DNA of 64,000 nucleotides from Paramacrobiotus metropolitanus (taxonomy: Eukaryota; Tardigrada; Eutardigrada; Parachela; Macrobiotidae). The position numbers and the translations under genes are program-made. The notes beneath the pieces were generated by a model, which had not been told where the DNA came from, made no database searches, and saw only the letters and a program-made list of their open reading frames with translations. Shown here in pieces: positions 57,801-64,000 of the stretch. Position 1 is the first letter of the stretch, and each line of letters begins with the position of its first letter. The stretch covers positions 62,001 to 126,000 of the forward strand of contig NW_026570397.1 in assembly GCF_019649055.1 (NCBI RefSeq), in the 5' to 3' direction.

Positions 57801-59481
57801 CGAGAAAGTGAGGTTACGCGAAGCTAAAATTGAATCTAGTAGATTGCAGTGTATGACTATGGAAGTTAGAGCGTTTACTCCCAATGACCAGAATGGTCCG
57901 GCAGGAATTAAGCAGTATATGTTCGTACCACAGGATAAGGCACAGTTTTGGGCGAATGAGCAGTCTAAGGATCCTGCTATTCAGAGATGGCGTTTAGCAG
58001 CTAAAAAGGAAGCTGATGGTATTAAATTAGCACCGTTCGAAATTAAGCAGTTGAAAAAACTAGTTTTAAGACAGGGAGTACTGTATTACCGATATGTCAT
58101 GGAAGGTAAAGAATATTTTATGTTTTATGTACCTTTTCAGTGGCGATTGAAATTTCTTCAAGAAAATCACGATAAAGTACATAGTGCACATTTAGGTGTC
58201 ACTCCGACATTTTTGAGAATGTATAGGCATTTTTATTGGCCTGGTATGAGAATTGATATTGAGAAGTACTGTAAGTCATGTGTGCAGTGTCAGGCGATTA
58301 ATCCGCAGAACACAGCAACACCCGGTTATATGATGACGAACCCGATCGTAGAACCGCGTTCGGCATGGGCAATTGATATTGCACCAGCGCTCCCTACCAG
58401 TATAGACGAAAATAAGAATATTATTATTGCAGTAGATTATGGATCAAAATATGTAGTAATGGAAGCAGTGAAAACTATTGATGCTTTTACGTTAGCGCAA
58501 TTTTTATATAAAAGAATTTGTATGGTTTTCGGTATGCCGGTCAGTATTACGAGTGACCGTGGTTCAAACTTTATGTCTGAAGTATTTAAGGAATTAATGG
58601 CACTTACCGATACTACGCATGTTCCGACTACAGCCGGACATCAGCAAGGCAACGGCCTTGTGGAGAAACGTGTTGGTGAAGCTAAGAAAGCTATCGCTAA
58701 GTATATTAATGATAAGCAAACAGATTGGGATTCATTTTTACCCGGTTTGTGTGCAGCTTTTAATAGCAAGGTAGTAAATCGTACTGGATTTTCACCCTTC
58801 GAAATAATGTACGGTACTAAGATGCGTCTTCCTATTCATAATTTTATCCCGGAGGTTGATCTCGAAAAGTATCCTATTCCAGCACATGTGTATGTGCAGA
58901 AGCTACAGCAGACTTTAGCGGAGTGTTTGGATCTTGTCCATACTAATGAATTGCAGCATAAATTCAGGGATAAAATCAGGTATGATGAAAATAAAATTGC
59001 TGTTGAATATAAAGTAGGTGATCAGGTAATGATGCATAAGATTGGTCAAACTAAGGGGAAGAATAATTCTTTATTACCAAAATGGACGGCAGGATACACC
59101 ATTGAAAAGAAAGTGGATGATGCGCATTATATTGTGACCTCGAATACGCGTGGTAATGTAAAACGTGACAGAGCGCATGTGTCGAGATTGAAGCCCTTTA
59201 CTTTTCGCGAATTTGCGTCAGAAAATGAGCCCGAGGACAAGGTTGCTAAACCGTTAAAATGTAAAGAAGGTATGGAAGTACAAAGTGAGAGAGTTCTGTT
59301 ACCAGAACCGACGTTCCCTGAACTTAAGGAAAATGACTTAACACCCGAACAAATTCAGATGCTAGCTCCTAGTCCAGTCGTAATTAATCGTACTAAGAGC
59401 GGTAGAATTATTAAGCCTGTTGAAAAATTTGGTATGCAACCGAAAGCGGCAAAACCGGCTAAAGCGAAGAAGAAAACGTAA
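54868..59481 (+). CDS. pol ORF, gypsy-type element: extra HHCC module, RT, RNase H, integrase
   Basis: 1,537 codons; no ATG at the very start, so the true N-terminus may come from a frameshift or an internal ATG. Residues about 85-178 form an HHCC zinc-finger-like module (FVPFNWRVKLIQSVH...ENFYWFDM...CELC). The reverse transcriptase lies at about 510-720, with RRLTVDFRKLN, VFSKIDLKSGFWQIK and the catalytic box FIDDI near 681. RNase H lies at about 815-905 (KIHVDASRIAVGAVL, TELEAFG, VHTDHQAL). The standard integrase zinc module is at about 1090-1145 (YVPFQWRLKFLQENH...RHFYWPGM...CVQC). The integrase core has D in AIDIAP, D in TSDRGSN and E in NGLVEKR with exactly 35 residues between the last two. 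The C-terminus is lysine-rich (AKPAKAKKKT), with no chromodomain seen. Domain order RT-RH-IN makes this Ty3/gypsy-type. The ORF itself is free of stops, so the insertion is fairly young. Confidence 0.9.
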   Translation: MSVNQRGSGSGNFRNNIEAQCRGMPQRVKRDTNFKNWMTPRVDPKFKDYIPSFDEFLDIKFWREQQKIQKDSKSWYHMFTHPEKADTKFIREEINDFTVRDGVLYRKNDARASNPRLFVPFNWRVKLIQSVHFAIKHDNVLQGTTTYRYLVENFYWFDMLLQIDQVERECELCNQMRQGAALSQNTGSNYGTQSVADPKFSNRFALLEDNTAEFVNGQFVPANDSQDVYMGKAPISAADHRALVQLDASKLAKARKLPAGVAKVDSSKFANNKQRSGNVRKEKFANNVAGQQTQTGMGTEKQNGNSDNEPQNEIPTLEETRRNRPKPIAEFNRIELVPQHEVSIQPRTKGIIRAKMNKSDEEIADWVSKGLAEHDFEYEGRRVGQLLLFDGVIDVSEKGFCRIPVMNMSDERIEFDQNFNLGNLSLVEEVYNVDLKEFKENYHDAVCSVATTCECMAMNIHKMPDANIIDEETEETFSKIKFGHLANEEDKADFKRSVYKAKGVLPTKDRPVGCCTIYEHPVNTGDSPPVKSPPYRTSLEDRKWLRSKTEEMIKDGIIEPTNSPWGSPICIVKKKDGSRRLTVDFRKLNTKLLGSSYPLPRVDDILNALRGATVFSKIDLKSGFWQIKLKDEDKQKATMVGEDFQYQYAVLPFGMKDAPAAFQRAMDLSLVGIKWKNASVFIDDIICYSKNKAQHKKDIEELLLRLEDCGWTINPEKCEFFVDKISFLGHVVDKDGISCDPEKTEAVQKFGPFKDRKDMRFLGMVGYYRQFIDHFQEKAEPLQRLIPKKAQFKWGQEQDGAVKALKKALMEAPILARFDLEAKTKIHVDASRIAVGAVLQQEINGEWKPVAFLSKVISGSQKKNYFPTELEAFGLVSAFKKWKHYIGDKYVEVHTDHQALTFLHNLKDMGSRIGRWALYLQQFNIKPEYVKGKDNVIADALSRNPGDQPEPASNESDVEVDYREGEPFNSDENLQRQCEKVRLREAKIESSRLQCMTMEVRAFTPNDQNGPAGIKQYMFVPQDKAQFWANEQSKDPAIQRWRLAAKKEADGIKLAPFEIKQLKKLVLRQGVLYYRYVMEGKEYFMFYVPFQWRLKFLQENHDKVHSAHLGVTPTFLRMYRHFYWPGMRIDIEKYCKSCVQCQAINPQNTATPGYMMTNPIVEPRSAWAIDIAPALPTSIDENKNIIIAVDYGSKYVVMEAVKTIDAFTLAQFLYKRICMVFGMPVSITSDRGSNFMSEVFKELMALTDTTHVPTTAGHQQGNGLVEKRVGEAKKAIAKYINDKQTDWDSFLPGLCAAFNSKVVNRTGFSPFEIMYGTKMRLPIHNFIPEVDLEKYPIPAHVYVQKLQQTLAECLDLVHTNELQHKFRDKIRYDENKIAVEYKVGDQVMMHKIGQTKGKNNSLLPKWTAGYTIEKKVDDAHYIVTSNTRGNVKRDRAHVSRLKPFTFREFASENEPEDKVAKPLKCKEGMEVQSERVLLPEPTFPELKENDLTPEQIQMLAPSPVVINRTKSGRIIKPVEKFGMQPKAAKPAKAKKKT

Positions 59482-62400
59482 AGTTTTTAAGAAATATACT
59501 TCAGTAGGTTATTACGAAAAATCGCTTGTTGAAACCTATTGACTCGAATATTAAATTCTGTGTTGGAAATTACGATGAAAGAATAATTGGTTAAGTCGGA
59601 AATTAACATAATTATTATGGTGAAAGCAGGCTTCAGTAATGATCAAGGGATGAAAATTTTTAAATTATTATGATAATACGCTGAATTGTAGTGTAGTGGC
59701 TCGGAGCGATAAGTTTGTCTTATCTATGTTTACTTGCTCATGATATTAAGCATAATAAAAGGTTAGCAGGATTTAACGTAAATTTTTGCAGAAGCGCAGT
59801 AGTAGTGTGGCAAACTTAAGCGCACTTTGAGACTGAAATTATATTTGCAAGTTATACAGTATACGTGTTTCAAGTTAATGAAACTTCATGAAACCGAATT
59901 AAAATCTTCTGAGAATTTCCTGGAGAATATGAGCATATTTTTGAGAAGTACAAAATGCGAATAATCTTATGAACTCAGTGGACTTATGTAGTATGAAATT
60001 TGAAATTTTGGTTAGTACGATGAATTGTAGTACAGTGGCTACAGCAGTAGAAAATCCGTCCATACGGTATATGCTGTTATGAGTTGTTAGAAAACGTGGA
60101 AACGTAAACCGGCATTTTGGCGACAGTAAATTTCTGTTAATTAACGTGAAATTAAGCTGATATCAAATTGGCTGTAAAATTTAAGTGATGGAAGAGTGTT
60201 TGGGATTGGTGTAATGATGAATGTTGGGTTTTTGAATTTTGAAAAAGCTCAGTTTCTGTCATGAAGCAATGGTAAATCCTATGTGATAATTCTGTGAGGC
60301 GGTGTTGTGAGTCGTAGTAAAGGATTGGTCATTATATGAAGTAATTATTATCACAGTAAAATCTGTAGATTTTGAGCTTGCGAAGTACATTGAATAATTT
60401 GAATTACTTAAACGGCATTTGTGAGAAACTCACTAATATGGATAATTTTAGAAGAGATTAACTTTCCCAGACAATGGTACGTCAGTATCTCATCGTGTGA
60501 CTGTCAGTACCAGTTATGACGAAGCGAGAATTTTCAAATATAACATAGCAGGAGTTTTAGTTCACGTCATGCGCCCAAACGATGGATCTGTTATATAAGT
60601 CGTCGGATTAAAAAGGTATCGATATAGTTTACCGAAACGTAATATTTTTAATGAATTATGCAGTGATCAAATTTAAGGATAATGTTTTGAATATGAACGA
60701 GCGGTAAGCAATGCGTATTAAGTATAGTACTTGGCTAAGAGAATTGTTGATATATATCGAACTACAACGGTGAGCGGAAAATATCTACTATGAATTCGCG
60801 AAATATCTCCAAGCTAGAGAAATGCAGTAATTTTCAGCGAATAGAGGATAAGTTATGATTATGAAGACAAAATGCTTACAGCGCAACTTGACGCAAAACT
60901 CGTATAAGTGGAAGTTTTGGTAATGTGATGTAATTGAAATATGCGGAATCGATTAATGATTTACGGTTATAACCTCTGAAGAAATGGAAATATGTTGGCT
61001 AATACGTAATGACCTTTCGAGTTACGGAAATCTCAGAATCAATAATATAGGCATTATTCTGTTGTATGAACCCGGGAAGTGGACAAATAGTCCCACCCAC
61101 CCTTAAAACCCGTTTAATTGAAATAGAATACCCAGCAGTATAATTTTTAATAATTTTCGAAGAAGAATTATCGTTGAGCAGAATGAAATATAATTTCCCG
61201 AGCTTTTGATCGATAAATTATTGAGGTTTTATCTTTTACCGGATCAATGAACACTTAGGTTTGGTAAATGAAATGTGAATATACAGTATGTTTCAGTTTT
61301 AAGAATTGAGAGAGAAAATCCAACCGATATTGGGCAGTAACGGTGTTGGTGACTCCTGGTGTCACCTTTCCACACCATTCACTAGCCGCAATTTCAGCCG
61401 TTTACATTGTGTGATAATTTATGTTACGGAGAGATTTATATCAATTTTTGATAAATGACGAGCAGATTCTCTGAAATATTTAGCCTATGTAAATTGTATT
61501 GTTTTGTTGAGAGGAGAAGTCAGAGTTTCGAGAATAAGACAAACTCAGCCGGTATACAATAAAAGGTTCTCAAATAGTTATATCACGGCATGGCACTCCA
61601 CCATGGTTCTTATTATTAATTATTCGGAATTTTTTATGAATCTTTTTGCTGAGAAATGAAAACTTGGTTTCGACACGGTGAATTAGTGACTAAGCGGTGT
61701 AGCGGATATGTACATAATTATGACGGTAATTGGTAGTTGTACCGATGTACCTCCACGGTACATATTGAAATAATTATAACATGGTGCTTTTTGATTGTAA
61801 TGAAGTTTTCCTATGCACAGTACGTGTTTATTTCACGTCATGGCATACCACCATGGTTTGCAACCGTTTGTTAAAATAACCGTCATAACTGAATACTGTA
61901 AGTGGAAAATGTTAACATTTTTGTATTTTTGCACAGAGTGAAAATTACGATTGAACTGTTTATTCGGAATGGTATACGGGTTAAAAGCCATGAATATTGG
62001 GTAATTCGAAATTTAACGGATAAATACGCGTACTGGATTTCAGTACTCAGTAAAAATTTAATTCTTAACAATTTTCACGAGAATGTATACGATTTGAAAA
62101 AGTTAAAATTGCGGTAGCATTTTCAATTGTGAGCAGTGTCAGAAAAACCTTATTATGAGAAAATTCGTAGTGGCGCAGTGAGTGTGACATTTAGGATACT
62201 TTTGCAATATGCACGGGGTGAATCGGTATCAAGTTCTGAAATAAATTTTTGTAATGCATTATTTTTCCTCTTTTGCCAAGTGTGCAGTAGTAAGGATACA
62301 AAATAGGAAAGTGTAAATTTTACTTATAATTAAGTATAATTACGGAATTCGGTATTTAGTTGCAGAAATTGTAATTTCAGATAATAGTATGGTGAGAATC

Positions 62401-64000
62401 CTAGTGTAGTGGCTTTTCAAAACAGAGCAGTACAGCTATAGATTTTGTATAATTTGATATTTCACGTCATTAGTTCACGTCATGGCAAACCATGATGCTT
62501 CCAACGGCAAGTATAAGTGACTTTTAATTACGCTTATTGAATCCAAAAACTCGTAATAGGTAATTATCTAGAAATTTAACGGTAAATGCTAGTTAAGCAC
62601 AATGGTGCTAAACGACCGAAATTGAACTATAAAGACTGCATTAAGTGAACAATTATGTAAATTTTAACTTGCTAAAAATTGAACTGATAATGTTGTGAAA
62701 CTAGTGCTAGCTCATGAACCTGAAATATTCAATTTAAGTGGTTATAAGCTGGAAATTGTTCGTAAATGATTTTGCCTTGGTTGTTTACTGTTTTGTATGA
62801 AGCGGATTAGGTCTCTTGTAGCAGCTGATTACTTTCCATTGAAGAATGTGCGGTATCGTGATTCTAGTTGGGGTTACTGGTCACTGTGAATTATGATTTT
62901 ATCTTTTGTTGTGTATGTGGGTGGATACTCTTTTGTGTACAGAATTTTTCCAGTTTTAGCGTGCTTGCATCCGGAAATATGTATAGCGGCACAAAGGATG
63001 TTGTGTCCTCTGATTTTAAGAAGTTCTAAGCAGTGAAAAATCCCAGCAATGCCAGAACTATGCAGATCTAGATCTGGCGGTATGATGCTTCTGATGATTG
63101 GAATTTAGTACGGAATAAGCCAGGAAAATGGACGTATAGTATTGAGCTAAGTGCGAGTTATGAGAAACGTAACAATTCAGGATTATCCGGTATAACCAGT
63201 AAAACTGTAAGAATGTCGAATGATTGTAGTGTAGTGGCGTGCGCATGGTTCGTACAATCAAGTTAAGCGTAGTTTAGCCTACCTCCTTTACGCTAACGTC
63301 AGAAAAATAATGTTTGTTAATTTTTGCGAAATTAGGACAATTACTATAACTAATTACTACTAAGTCGTATAGTTTATGAATGCAGCGGTAATAATTCCGA
63401 TTTTAAGAAATTTTAAATTCTATGTGCAGAATACAGTAAAATGCTTTTCAATAATTGGGTGTAGATACCTAAATCCGAGTGAAACTAAATGCATAATCAG
63501 TAGAAGTGTTAACGATGATTACTTTTTAATGCAGTTTTATATGTTCCCACCCGCCCTAACCCGTTTCAGGAATTATTATGAACGAACGTAAAACACAGAT
63601 GTTTTGAGCATACTATGTTGAATTCTTGTTGAATTTCGTGGGTATTGTTTGTTTGAGTAATGTTGTACAGTGTATTGCCATATGATATATGCAGTTATTT
63701 GTAACTACAGTATTTGTCAGACTTCGTAGTATAAGGTCTTTTAGTCCGCCTACCAATTCCGCAGTAAGATGTAAATATAATCGACTTAACGAATAAGCTT
63801 TAACACTATGTTTCGAAGTAGCAATATTTTTGTTAATTACGGTCAATTACACCAACAGCAGATTTAGTATTTTTAAGTGGTACAGTATTTGTCAAAACAT
63901 TTACTATTGCATAAAGTCTGGGTATTGTTAAATCTTGTTTGTAGCAGTTAACCTTTTAATCCTTTAATTTTCACTAGTTGATCGTAGTACGGTGGCTTCA
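59482..64000. other. long non-coding 3' region, probably of the gypsy-type element
   Basis: About 4.5 kb of AT-rich sequence with no open frame over 77 codons, no envelope-like frame and no recognisable LTR. It is not random. A TGTAGTGTAGTGGCT-like motif recurs at about 59,690, 60,020, 62,395, 63,222 and 63,980, and a CACGTCATGGC motif recurs between 60,550 and 62,490. The 3' LTR, if present, must lie beyond 64,000, unless this whole stretch belongs to an unusually long LTR. Confidence 0.5.
60550..62500. repeat. dispersed TTCACGTCATGGC motif copies
   Basis: Copies at about 60,553 (TTCACGTCATGCGCC), 61,582 (ATCACGGCATGGCAC), 61,832 (TTCACGTCATGGCAT) and two within 62,462-62,485. Two are followed by CCACCATGG. 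The same 13-mer occurs twice in the inverted repeat at 48,854-49,167. Confidence 0.65.

Overview
The window is metazoan genomic DNA: spliced genes with GT-AG introns, a full-length animal type I fatty-acid-synthase gene, a type I membrane protein with EGF-like domains, an Inr-type TCAGTT core promoter and many eukaryotic mobile elements. The gene style (TCAGTT initiator, FAS most like protostome FASN, a GH19 chitinase/LysM pseudogene) suggests a protostome, perhaps a panarthropod such as a tardigrade or arthropod. This placement is inference; nothing here fixes the species.

Layout. 1-9.5 kb: no intact gene; decayed retroelement coding remnants (4.6-5.95 kb) and several copies of a foldback MITE family (best copy 7,107-7,817, flanked by TTAA). 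9.6-11.3 kb (+): a three-exon gene for an uncharacterised membrane/secreted protein (262 aa). 13.3-23.3 kb (+): a ten-exon fatty-acid-synthase-like gene (2,454 aa), rebuilt exon by exon with matching phases. 24.6-32.0 kb (-): a ten-exon gene, convergent with the FAS gene, for a 1,591-aa single-pass membrane protein with a Gln/Asn/Gly-rich ectodomain, two EGF-like domains and a basic tail. 33.2-35.5 kb: broken EGF/GCC2-GCC3-type extracellular gene remnants. 35.8-37.2 kb: a nonautonomous DNA transposon with an 8-bp target-site duplication. 38.45 kb: a probable first coding exon of an unknown gene. 40.0-40.9 kb: a frameshifted GH19 chitinase-LysM pseudogene. 41-48 kb: repeats, MITEs (including a clear 324-bp hAT-type element) and unassigned decayed sequence. 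48-64 kb: a long Ty3/gypsy-type retroelement with gag, protease, RT, RNase H and integrase ORFs, a highly structured leader and about 4.5 kb of non-coding 3' sequence that runs off the window.

Most interesting points. (1) The FAS-like enzyme keeps intact ketosynthase, acyltransferase, ACP and thioesterase active sites, but its three beta-carbon-processing domains (DH, ER, KR) have lost their catalytic or NADPH-binding motifs while the frame stays open over 7.4 kb. That is the pattern expected of a diverged, non-reducing, polyketide-synthase-like animal enzyme. (2) The gypsy-type element carries a second integrase-like HHCC zinc module N-terminal to its reverse transcriptase, and a long coiled coil in gag. 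(3) The minus-strand membrane protein has a domain combination I do not recognise.
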